Of a DNA stretch of 24,536 bases, positions 18,201 through 24,536 are shown in pieces (the stretch's first letter is position 1; the number at the start of each line of letters is the position of its first letter). Under the pieces are notes generated by a model. The model saw only the letters and a list, made by a program, of their open reading frames with translations, was not told the DNA's origin and made no database searches. A program made the translations under genes and the position numbers. The stretch comes from Planctomycetota bacterium (GTDB taxonomy: Bacteria > Planctomycetota > Phycisphaerae > UBA1845 > UTPLA1): contig JADJRI010000057.1 in NCBI GenBank assembly GCA_016712275.1, forward strand, positions 1 through 24,536. Direction: 5' to 3'.

Positions 18201-18722
18201 ATGCAACGAACAAGAAATCACATCAGCAAGCCTTACGCCCGCCGCGGCTTCACGCTTGCAGAGGCGCTGCTTGCTTCAACAATTCTGGCGATCATCGCCG
18301 CCACCGCCACACTGCCGTTCTCGGCCGGTGTGCAAAACGCCACCGAGGCGGGCCGTATGGAACAGGCCGTCGAGCTGGGCGAATCCATGATGGAGGAGGT
18401 GCTGGCGCGATCCTTCTTCGGGCCAAGCCAGACGACACCGACACCCGGTCCTGAGTCCGGCGAAACAACGCGCATGAACTACGACAGCGTGGACGATTTC
18501 GCCGGCTATTCCGAAAGTGATAAGGTCCTTCGTAATTTCAAGAGCAATGCCGTCGGCGACCCTTCGACCGATGGATTTTGGCGCGAAGTTGCCGTTGCTT
18601 ATGTCACGTACCCCAATCAACAGCCGGGCGATACCAACAGTCTTATCAGAGTCACAGTGAAGGTTTACTACCAGAATACTCTGCTAGTGACGCTCGATCG
18701 TTTGGTGAGCCGGGAGGACTAA
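18201..18722 (+). CDS. PilV/GspI-like minor prepilin
   Basis: The 173-residue protein starts at ATG 18201, with GAGG 9 bases upstream. The TTG at 18192 in the same frame is less likely. The leader MQRTRNHISKPYARRG ends in Gly 16, followed by FTLAEALLASTILAIIAATA with Glu at mature position 5: a canonical prepilin-peptidase site. The body has GESMMEEVLARSFF, similar to the early region of PilV/GspI proteins, and ends with a beta-rich stretch (VTVKVYYQNTLLVTLDRLV). In secretion and pilus systems this class forms part of the tip complex that starts the filament. Its stop codon directly abuts the next start. Confidence 0.85.
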   Translation: MQRTRNHISKPYARRGFTLAEALLASTILAIIAATATLPFSAGVQNATEAGRMEQAVELGESMMEEVLARSFFGPSQTTPTPGPESGETTRMNYDSVDDFAGYSESDKVLRNFKSNAVGDPSTDGFWREVAVAYVTYPNQQPGDTNSLIRVTVKVYYQNTLLVTLDRLVSRED

Positions 18723-19454
18723 ATGAGACGCGCAACGCGACAATCCGGAACAAAACGCCGGGGCATCACGCTTGTTGAACTGCTTCTGGCCTCCATCGTG
18801 ACCGCCCTCACGGCGACGGCCGGCGCGACCGTCCTCTACGCGGTCAGTTCGTCGGCCACCAAGACACGCGAGTATCGCACGCAGCGCGCGGGCGGACACT
18901 ATGCACTTGATCGAATCGGCCGAACCGTGCGCGAGTCGCGCGCAATTGTGTATGTTGCCAGCGACGAAATAGCGCTTTGGCTCAACGACTGGAATGAGAA
19001 CGACGCCGTTGATAAAGAGGAACTCGGCCGGATCATCTACGACAATTCCATGCAGCACATCCGATTCGAGTATTACTATGACGACGGCACGGCCGCGCCG
19101 GTGTCCGCGGCTCCGTCGAACATCTTTGGCAGCAGAACATCCATGACAACCGCCATGAGCGGCAGCAACGTCAAGTCTGTAGTTTGGGTGGAGGGTGTGA
19201 CCGGCGCCATATTCTCGGGCTACAAGGATAATGTCGAAGCCCGCGTGGTGCTTTCAGAATTCACGATCAACGCGGACGGCACATCGCTGTTGTTCCACAA
19301 GGCGGCCTCGCCCCGCGCCCCTGGCGATTACCTGTTTTTCGAGGACACAAAACGAGCGCCGGATATCCGTAGCGCCCGCGCAAAACGCAAGATAGTCTCG
19401 AAATGGACCGGCCTCGGCGGCCTGACCAAGATTGTTAATTACATCTTGAACTGA
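18723..19454 (+). CDS. PilW/GspJ-like minor prepilin
   Basis: The 243-residue protein starts at ATG 18723, immediately after the previous stop, with GGAGG 6 bases upstream inside the previous gene, so translation is probably coupled. The leader MRRATRQSGTKRRG is cut after Gly 14, and the mature protein starts ITLVELLLASIVTALTATAG with Glu5. The long helix continues through YALDRIGRTVRESRAIVYV, followed by a large, mostly beta C-terminal domain of about 180 residues with an Asp/Asn-rich segment (NDWNENDAVDKEE) that might bind calcium. Size and order after a PilV/GspI-like gene fit PilW/GspJ. Frame intact. Confidence 0.82.
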   Translation: MRRATRQSGTKRRGITLVELLLASIVTALTATAGATVLYAVSSSATKTREYRTQRAGGHYALDRIGRTVRESRAIVYVASDEIALWLNDWNENDAVDKEELGRIIYDNSMQHIRFEYYYDDGTAAPVSAAPSNIFGSRTSMTTAMSGSNVKSVVWVEGVTGAIFSGYKDNVEARVVLSEFTINADGTSLLFHKAASPRAPGDYLFFEDTKRAPDIRSARAKRKIVSKWTGLGGLTKIVNYILN

Positions 19455-19482
19455 TAGTTGGCCATGCCGAAAGTGTGACACT

Positions 19483-20685
19483 ATGCTCGAAGCCACATCA
19501 AAATCCAACCTCGTTTCAGTGCGACGCCTGTTCCTGAAGCGGGGATATGTTCTGATCATGGTGCTCGGCCTCGCCACGCTCGTCAGCACGCTTGGAATCG
19601 CCTTCATCGAAGCCAACAGCACGGCCATGCCGAGTGCCAACAACCGCAAACATGCGGCCCGTGCCCAATATCTGGCCGAATCAGGCGTCGAGTTGGCAAA
19701 ACACTACTTGCTGTATCCGCCCACTACCGTAGCGTTCGATGATTTCTGGCGTGGAGGAAACAACATCGCGGTGGATGCATCGTCGGATTTCACCAGCGTC
19801 TCGGTAACACAACATGCAACGCTCAAAGATCGCTTCAGCATCCAGTCACGCGGGGTTGCACTCGGATACGATGGCTCGGTCAAGGGCAAAAAGGCGGTCT
19901 ATGCCGAGGTGCTGCTGCCGCCCGGAAATATATGGGATTTTCGCCGGGCGCTGCTCGGAAAATCGGCGACTTTGTCGATACCGGCCGGCGTTGCCATTAC
20001 CGGCAGCGTGCATGGCAACGGAGCACTCACGGGTTCAGGTACATGCACAGGCGAAGTTTCAGCCTGTTTGACTGCGCTTTGGCTGGGTGGCGGCCCGCCG
20101 ACGGCAGTGAAATCGCTGGCGCCGGCCGTGGCCATGCCCTCCGCCAGTATTGCGTTTTACACGACCTATTCATTTCGTGGCAAAGCTTACACGGCTTACT
20201 TGTATGATCGATCCTCCATGAATGCATCTGATGCGGCGGCCGTCAATGCCATTGATATGACAGCGACCAATCCTGGTCGCGTCATATTGGCCAAGAGTGG
20301 AAATTTCAGACTTCAAAACGATGCACAATTGAATGGGACGTTGCTTGTGTCCGGAGGCAGGCTTGAACTTGAAAACAACATTCAGATTGTTGCTCAAGAG
20401 GGATTCCCGGCCGTTGTTTGCACCGCAGAAATGCGAACACAGGCAAACGACAACATAGTCAACATCACCGGGCCGGTCATTTGCGGCGACGTCATCACCG
20501 ATAACGGAAAGGATCGCATCGACTTGACGGTGCGCGGTGTTGCCATCACCACCAACAGCCCGACAATTACGGGCACAAACTCAACAATGAAATTTATCTG
20601 GGACGCCAGACGATCATGGCTTTACAACTTCGAATCCGCGCCGACGCGCCAGCCGATCACCGTACTGAGCTGGCGAGAAAACTGA
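19483..20685 (+). CDS. PilX/GspK-position minor pilin with repetitive beta-rich C-terminal region
   Basis: The 400-residue protein starts at ATG 19483. The leader ends KRG (Gly 21), followed by YVLIMVLGLATLVSTLGIAFIEA. There is no Glu at mature position 5, as in GspK and many PilX-type proteins that occupy the filament tip. A conserved ARAQYLAESGVELAKHYL segment follows, typical of PilX N-terminal domains. From about residue 160 the sequence is made of short beta-like repeats rich in Gly, Thr, Asn and Ser (SIPAGVAITGSVHGNGALTG, LNGTLLVSGGRLELENNI, ITGPVICGDVITDNG). This suggests a right-handed beta-helix rather than the helical insertion domains of true GspK. It would suit an adhesive or scaffolding tip. 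Frame intact. Confidence 0.78.
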   Translation: MLEATSKSNLVSVRRLFLKRGYVLIMVLGLATLVSTLGIAFIEANSTAMPSANNRKHAARAQYLAESGVELAKHYLLYPPTTVAFDDFWRGGNNIAVDASSDFTSVSVTQHATLKDRFSIQSRGVALGYDGSVKGKKAVYAEVLLPPGNIWDFRRALLGKSATLSIPAGVAITGSVHGNGALTGSGTCTGEVSACLTALWLGGGPPTAVKSLAPAVAMPSASIAFYTTYSFRGKAYTAYLYDRSSMNASDAAAVNAIDMTATNPGRVILAKSGNFRLQNDAQLNGTLLVSGGRLELENNIQIVAQEGFPAVVCTAEMRTQANDNIVNITGPVICGDVITDNGKDRIDLTVRGVAITTNSPTITGTNSTMKFIWDARRSWLYNFESAPTRQPITVLSWREN

Positions 20686-20700
20686 CAATGGAGTGTCACC

Positions 20701-21024
20701 ATGAATGAACAGAGGAAATCGGATCGCACAACACGGATTTTTCAGGCCGCCGTGGTCGTGTTGCTCGGCTTGATCGCCGCAGCCTTATGGGACAACAGGC
20801 CCAGTCTCCTGCCGCAGGCCGTGGCGCAAATACCGGACACGGCCATGCAGCGAAAGCAGTTGGTCGACGAGCAAAAGGCGACCAATGAATTATTGGCCCG
20901 CATACTGCGCCATCTCGAAACAAAGCCGATCAAGGTGCAGACCGTTGGCACCGATGAGACCAAGGGCGATTCTGCCGCGCCGAAGGACGGACGCAGCCCG
21001 TTCGCGGGACGTCCGGCCCGGTAA
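20701..21024 (+). CDS. Small single-TM protein embedded among minor prepilins
   Basis: This 107-residue protein of no family I recognise starts at ATG 20701 with GGAG 7 bases upstream. It has a charged head, one membrane helix (AAVVVLLGLIAAALW, residues 16-30), a hydrophobic linker with LLPQAVAQIPD, and a predicted coiled-coil segment MQRKQLVDEQKATNELLARILRHLE split here as MQRKQLVDEQ and KATNELLARILRHLE (about 49-73). A Lys/Asp/Pro-rich tail ends GRSPFAGRPAR. There is no prepilin cleavage motif. Its position inside the prepilin operon, 15 bases after one prepilin and 49 before the next, suggests an accessory role in filament assembly, perhaps binding PilN/PilO-type helices. Function unknown. 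Confidence 0.7.
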   Translation: MNEQRKSDRTTRIFQAAVVVLLGLIAAALWDNRPSLLPQAVAQIPDTAMQRKQLVDEQKATNELLARILRHLETKPIKVQTVGTDETKGDSAAPKDGRSPFAGRPAR

Positions 21025-21073
21025 GGCAGATTCGCCAAGGCGTGCGGGCTTTGTGCCCGCGGGGGAAAGAAGC

Positions 21074-21643
21074 ATGAACAAGCTCAGTGCCTTTACATTG
21101 ATGGAACTCATGGTAGTGGTCGTAATTGCAGCGATCTTGTTCGCCGCGTCAGTGCCGGATTCCGACGCAGTGACCAAGGAGGGCGCCCGGCAGTTTACCG
21201 AAAAGCTGGAGGCGGATCTGAGTTACGCACGCACCCTGACCATCGCCGATCCTTCTGACCCAACCATCCTGAAGATGGACCCGGACACGAATTCATATTG
21301 GCTTGCAAAGGAATCCGCGCCGAACACGCCCATTACAAACCCAGCCACAAAAAAGCCTTACTTCGTGCAGACCGGAAAAGGATCGACGGCACCCGGCGCA
21401 CTCAAGCGGCTTGAAATCGTGGCGACGGCCTTTGAGGGCGATCAGGTATTGAAGTTCAACTCGGTCGGCACGCTCGACCAACAAACCAACGCCGTGGTGC
21501 GGGTGAAGATTGGCGACTCGGTTTTTGACGTCGACGTTAATCCGCAATCCACGCGCGTGAAGATCGAGACCAAGGTGGATGGTCTGTTAGTAGTCGAATC
21601 AGATGGAAAACTCGTGGCTCCAACTGAAACGACTCCAAAGTAA
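21074..21643 (+). CDS. GspH/FimT-like minor prepilin
   Basis: The 189-residue protein starts at ATG 21074, chosen because GGGGGAAAG stands just upstream and the prepilin motif follows at once. A longer in-frame start at 20885 overlaps the previous gene and is rejected. The leader MNKLSA is cut after Ala 6; the mature part is FTLMELMVVVVIAAILFAASVP with Glu5. The next region, EGARQFTEKLEADLSYARTLTIA, matches the helix-plus-start-of-beta-sheet layout of GspH/FimT, and the rest is beta-rich (VLKFNSVGTLDQQ, VRVKIGDSVFDVDV). Like the major pilin it has Ala rather than Gly before the cut. A 118-base gap separates it from pilM. Confidence 0.83.
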   Translation: MNKLSAFTLMELMVVVVIAAILFAASVPDSDAVTKEGARQFTEKLEADLSYARTLTIADPSDPTILKMDPDTNSYWLAKESAPNTPITNPATKKPYFVQTGKGSTAPGALKRLEIVATAFEGDQVLKFNSVGTLDQQTNAVVRVKIGDSVFDVDVNPQSTRVKIETKVDGLLVVESDGKLVAPTETTPK

Positions 21644-21761
21644 GAAGGAGCGGTTCTGAAGTAATGGCGGATCGCAGGATGCAATGGATCATTAACTGGG
21701 AACTTGAGGAACGCGTTTTAGAATCCCCGTGATGTCACAACACAGGCTGTAGGAGGCCGAC

Positions 21762-22919
21762 GTGCTGTTGAAGCGACACAAGAGAAAGGGGCCCATCGGC
21801 CTCGATATTGGATCATCCGGCATTCGGATGCTTCAATTGGCCTGCGAAGCGGGACAGCCCGTCGTCGTCGCGTCGGCGTTTTGCGAGCTGCCGAACAATC
21901 TGCCAGACACGGCGGACATGCTGGAAATCGTATCCAAAACGATCTCGGACGCCCTTCGCCGACATCCGTTCGAAGGGCGTGACGTTGTCACTGCCTTTGG
22001 CAACGGTGAATTTCAGTTGAAGAACATTCGGCTACCGCGCATGCCGGCCGAGGAAATGCCGGGTGCGATTGAATTCGAAGCAAAGGAAAGATTCGACCTC
22101 TCCCGCGCGCCGGCCCAGATTCGTCATCTTTCCGTGGGCGAAGTTCGGCACGGCAACGAATTAAAGGAAGAGGTCATCGTCTTCGCGGCATTGGAAGAGG
22201 CCGTGCAGGCGCGAATCGCTCTGCTCGAATCGTTGAAGCTGACACCCATCGCGATCGACCTCACCCCTGTGCGGTCGCACGCTCATTCATTCGCTTTCTG
22301 CGCCGCACCGAAGACTGCAACGCGATCAACGTGTTTATCGACCTGGGTTATCGCGGCACCAACGTCATTATTACTCGCGGCGCGGAAATTTCCTTTATCA
22401 AGCAAATCGACGTGGGCGGCTTTCAATTGAATGAAGCCGTGGCCAAAGGTAGCTCTCCATTTCAACGCCCGAGGCGGCCGATCTTCGCATTCGCATCATG
22501 CGCGACCAGGGCGGCCGCCGCTCGGACGAAAACGCATCGGTGCCGCCGGAAGTCCGGGCGGCCGTCGTGGATGCCGAGCGCCCATTCGTCGAACGGCTTA
22601 GCCGCGATTTTCAACTGTGCCTTCGATACTTCGCGGTGACGTTTCGCGGTCAGAAACCCGAAACACTGACGCTCGTCGGCGGAGAGGCCTACGAGCCGCT
22701 GTATTCTGATTGTTGGCGGAGTCGGTCAGTGTGCCCTGTACGATCGGTTATCCCTTGCGCGGCATGGGCCAATTGAAAGCGCTGTCGGGGCGCGACCGAC
22801 GAACAATTCAGCCGGCTTGGGCGACGGCCTGCGGCTTGGCTTTGTTGGGATCGCCCTGGGTGAAGACTTCGGGTGCGCGAATCGGCGAAAGGTCGTCAAT
22901 GGCGGCAGCGGCCTCTTAG
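21762..22919 (+). CDS. pilM: PilM, actin-like pilus assembly ATPase (three or more frameshifts)
   Basis: PilM is a cytoplasmic actin-fold protein that binds the N-terminal tail of PilN and links the pilus platform to the motor. The start is GTG 21762 with a perfect AGGAGG 5 bases upstream. Frame 1 gives the phosphate-1 motif IGLDIGSSGIRMLQL, FQLKNIRLPRMPAEEM and AIEFEAKERFDL. At about 22267 it shifts (one C missing from a C-run) to CAVARSFIRFLRRTEDCNA, VFIDLGYRGTNVII and ISFIKQIDVGGFQLNEA. At about 22450 it shifts to STPEAADLRIRIMRDQ and LTLVGGEAYEPL. At about 22712 it shifts again to AESVSVPCTIGYPLRGMG and WATACGLALLG, reaching a stop at 22919; the last 25 residues are unreliable. Every conserved block is present and in order, so sequence error is likelier than a dead gene. 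Confidence 0.88.
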
Positions 22920-22960
22920 AGTAGGGGCGCAACGAAACTGGTTGGAGCGAGTGCTAAAAC

Positions 22961-23626
22961 GTGATTGACTGCGATTTCATACCGCCGAAGTACCATGAGC
23001 AACGCGTCACGCGCCGGATGGTAAAGCGCCGATCTGCATGCGTCGGCGGCATGTTCGCCGTGATGGTGCTTTGGATTGCCGCACACCAGCACCAGCTCAG
23101 CGTGGCCGAGGCCATGTTGACCGAAGTGTCGTCTCAGAAAAGCCAGTTGGCCCAGATTGCCCAGATGAAGGCCGAATTGGCCGCGGAACAATCAAGGTTG
23201 ATAGCCCACGAGCAATTGATCGAACAGCTTTCGGATCGGGCCGATTTGGTCATTGTGTCGAGCGAATTGACACGGTGCATGCCCGAAAGTGTTGTTTTTG
23301 ACCGAAGTCATATTGAATGCTTCGTTCATGGAGCCGTACGTGTTGAAAGGTCCGGGGCCGTATCGTCGCAATCGACATCGGTCGAATCATCCCCGATGCC
23401 TGCCGCGGTCATGCCTGCGGAACCGATCCGACCGACAAAGCTCAGAATGGCCGGCATCGCACCCACATCATCCGACGTGATTCAGTTTGCCGCGACGTTG
23501 GAAAAAAGCAATTTATTTGACAAAGTCTACACCGAGAAAGTTGAATCGACGATTTGGTCCGATCGAAAGGCAGAGTACTTTGAAATGTCGTGCGAACTGA
23601 TTCCCCATGAAAGGACTGAGCCTTGA
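22961..23626 (+). CDS. pilN: PilN-like inner-membrane assembly protein (probable compensated frameshift)
   Basis: The 221-residue protein starts at GTG 22961. The N-terminal tail IDCDFIPPKYHEQR is the PilM-binding peptide (I-x-x-x-F/L-P-P pattern). One membrane helix follows (about 28-42, GGMFAVMVLWIAAHQ), then a coiled coil (EVSSQKSQLAQIAQMKAELA and onward to about 90) and a ferredoxin-like C-terminal domain ending VESTIWSDRKAEYFEMSCELI. After MPESVV the expected PilN strand pattern LTEVILNASF, EPYVLKGPG appears in the +1 frame from about 23295, where a T-run seems one base too long. The original frame resumes before PAAVMPAEPIR. So about 30 residues of the uncorrected ORF are probably mistranslated. 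It partners PilM and PilO. Confidence 0.83.
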   Translation: MIDCDFIPPKYHEQRVTRRMVKRRSACVGGMFAVMVLWIAAHQHQLSVAEAMLTEVSSQKSQLAQIAQMKAELAAEQSRLIAHEQLIEQLSDRADLVIVSSELTRCMPESVVFDRSHIECFVHGAVRVERSGAVSSQSTSVESSPMPAAVMPAEPIRPTKLRMAGIAPTSSDVIQFAATLEKSNLFDKVYTEKVESTIWSDRKAEYFEMSCELIPHERTEP

Positions 23627-24202
23627 ATTCGGCCCGACTTAATTTGGCTTTTGTCGCGATCGTGCTGATCTCTGCCGGCGGCTTTGCCGTGGGCATGGTC
23701 GTACCGGGTTGGCGCGAACTCGAATCTGAACGCGACAGAATCGGCGTTGAGTTGGATCAGGCACAGCAAGCGCAGGCGGCCGTGAGCGATATGACCGCCA
23801 TGTACTCGAACGTTCTGCAGTTGAAGGAACGCGAGTTTCAACTCTGGGAGCGCATTCCGGTCGAGCCCAGGGTCAGCGAGTTTGCCAATGGTCTGGTAAA
23901 GAGCCTGGCGACACTGGGTATCACCCAATCTGATATACAACAGGAATTGGCTAAAAACGTTGACGAGACGAAGCTGCCGGAAACATTGCGGCTGGCCTCC
24001 AACATCACCGTTTTGCCCATGACCATCAAGTTCGATGCCAATTTCAATCAGGTCGCCCAATTCCTGGATGCGATTGCTGCCATGCCGCGTCTCGTACATG
24101 TGGATGATCTGAGATTGCAAAATAATGAATCGAAGCCCGGTCGTTTTACGCGTTGCAATCGTGTTGCATGCGTATCACAGGCGCTCCAATGTAGGGAAGT
24201 AA
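23623..24202 (+). CDS. pilO: PilO-like inner-membrane alignment protein (frameshift near the end)
   Basis: The start is TTG 23623, overlapping the pilN stop (TTGA), with AAAGGA 7 bases upstream. The protein has a short cytoplasmic head, one membrane helix (about 8-27, LAFVAIVLISAGGFAVGMVV), a coiled coil ending near LKEREFQLW, and a ferredoxin-like domain (LVKSLATLGITQSDIQ, ITVLPMTIKFDANFNQVAQFLDAIAAMPRLVHVDDLRL). After ESKPG (about 24140) the frame should shift to RVAIVLHAYHRRSNVGK and stop at 24200-24202, which gives the expected final beta strand and about 193 residues. The unshifted frame runs on to 24228 with an uncharacteristic tail. PilO pairs with PilN to align the pilus across the envelope. 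Confidence 0.85.
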
Positions 24203-24203
24203 C

Positions 24204-24536
24204 TTGGATCTCTCGTTTGCGACATTGAAAACGCAATTGGCTGCGGACAAGAAAAAGTCCGTGGTTCTGGTTACGTTGCTTGTCGTGCTCCTTGTGGTGG
24301 TCGGACAACTTTTTTTACCCAAATCGATTCCGGAAGAGGCTGTCGCAATCGTTCCAACAGCTCCAATTACCGCGCCGACAACGGATTCAAATTTGACGCG
24401 CCCGACGCCGCAAGTTGTCTCCACCAATCCGGGCACGGCACCGACACCGGTGGCAGTCGCAGGGCAGGCGTCGCGGACTCGCCTGACCGGTCGAAAAACA
24501 GTGGTGGTCGATGGATTGTCCCGAGAGATGGTGCGG
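24204..24536 (+). CDS. Single-TM protein in the PilP/GspC position, truncated by the window end
   Basis: An open frame of 111 codons runs off the right edge. The likely start is TTG 24204, one base after the corrected pilO stop, with AGGGAAG 4 bases upstream. The N-terminal head (LDLSFATLKTQLAADKKK) is followed by a membrane helix (SVVLVTLLVVLLVVVGQLFL, about 19-38) and a long Pro/Thr/Ala-rich linker (for example PTAPITAPTT, NPGTAPTPVA), then GLSREMVR at the edge. Topology and place after pilO fit PilP, GspC or a GspB-like linker to the secretin. The diagnostic domain lies outside the window, so the identity is tentative. Confidence 0.55.
   Translation, partial: MDLSFATLKTQLAADKKKSVVLVTLLVVLLVVVGQLFLPKSIPEEAVAIVPTAPITAPTTDSNLTRPTPQVVSTNPGTAPTPVAVAGQASRTRLTGRKTVVVDGLSREMVR

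Noticed and set aside
17526..18221. Minus-strand ORF of 231 codons over the pilin gene
   Set aside because: The plus strand encodes an unmistakable prepilin with a strong ribosome site; this is its antisense shadow.

Overview
The window looks like a chromosomal stretch from a member of the Planctomycetota, possibly Phycisphaerae-like. This is inferred from gene content and family resemblance, not from a marker gene. The supporting features are an F-type ATP synthase operon with a long insertion in the alpha subunit and a histidine-rich loop in subunit a, a TMTC-like membrane protein ending in TPR repeats, and a hybrid type II secretion / type IV pilus gene set. The DNA looks moderately GC-rich. 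I see no tRNA, rRNA, CRISPR array, insertion sequence or phage gene.

Layout. (1) 1-1204, plus strand: 3' part of a class I DNA photolyase broken by at least five frameshifts. (2) 1282-3378, plus strand: a multi-spanning membrane protein with seven TPR units, convergent with the ATP synthase operon and separated from it by a shared terminator at 3380-3410. (3) 12800-3443, minus strand: the ATP synthase operon in the order atpZ, atpI-like, atpB, atpE, atpF, atpH, atpA, a GT-C-type membrane glycosyltransferase, atpG, atpD. A good sigma-70-type promoter lies at 12904-12932. No atpC (epsilon) follows atpD. (4) 13130-14212, plus strand: a divergent acyl-CoA dehydrogenase-like flavoprotein. (5) 17172-14280, minus strand: an uncharacterised polytopic membrane protein followed by an LPG-synthase/AglD-type flippase-like protein. 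(6) 17601-24536, plus strand: a pilus/secretion cluster with a GspG-like major pilin, a terminator, three minor prepilins (PilV/GspI-, PilW/GspJ- and PilX/GspK-like), a small one-TM protein, a GspH/FimT-like prepilin, then PilM, PilN, PilO and the start of a PilP/GspC-position gene that runs off the window.

How the parts work together. The atp genes encode almost a whole proton-translocating ATP synthase. The cluster from 17.6 kb onward encodes the filament subunits (major pilin plus a tip or priming complex of minor pilins) and the inner-membrane alignment platform (PilM-N-O-P). The motor ATPases, platform protein, prepilin peptidase and secretin are not in the window. Three separate genes encode GT-C-like or flippase-like membrane proteins, suggesting lipid-linked sugar or envelope-lipid chemistry.

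Caution. Many conserved genes (photolyase, atpD, atpF, atpI-like, the GT-C gene, the 15.6-17.2 kb gene, pilM, pilO, and probably pilN by two compensating shifts) change reading frame internally while homology continues in another frame. Several shifts coincide with short homopolymer runs. Because essential-type genes are hit together with non-essential ones, I read most of these as base indel errors in the assembly rather than real gene decay. Coordinates of the affected genes are given as whole reconstructed genes.
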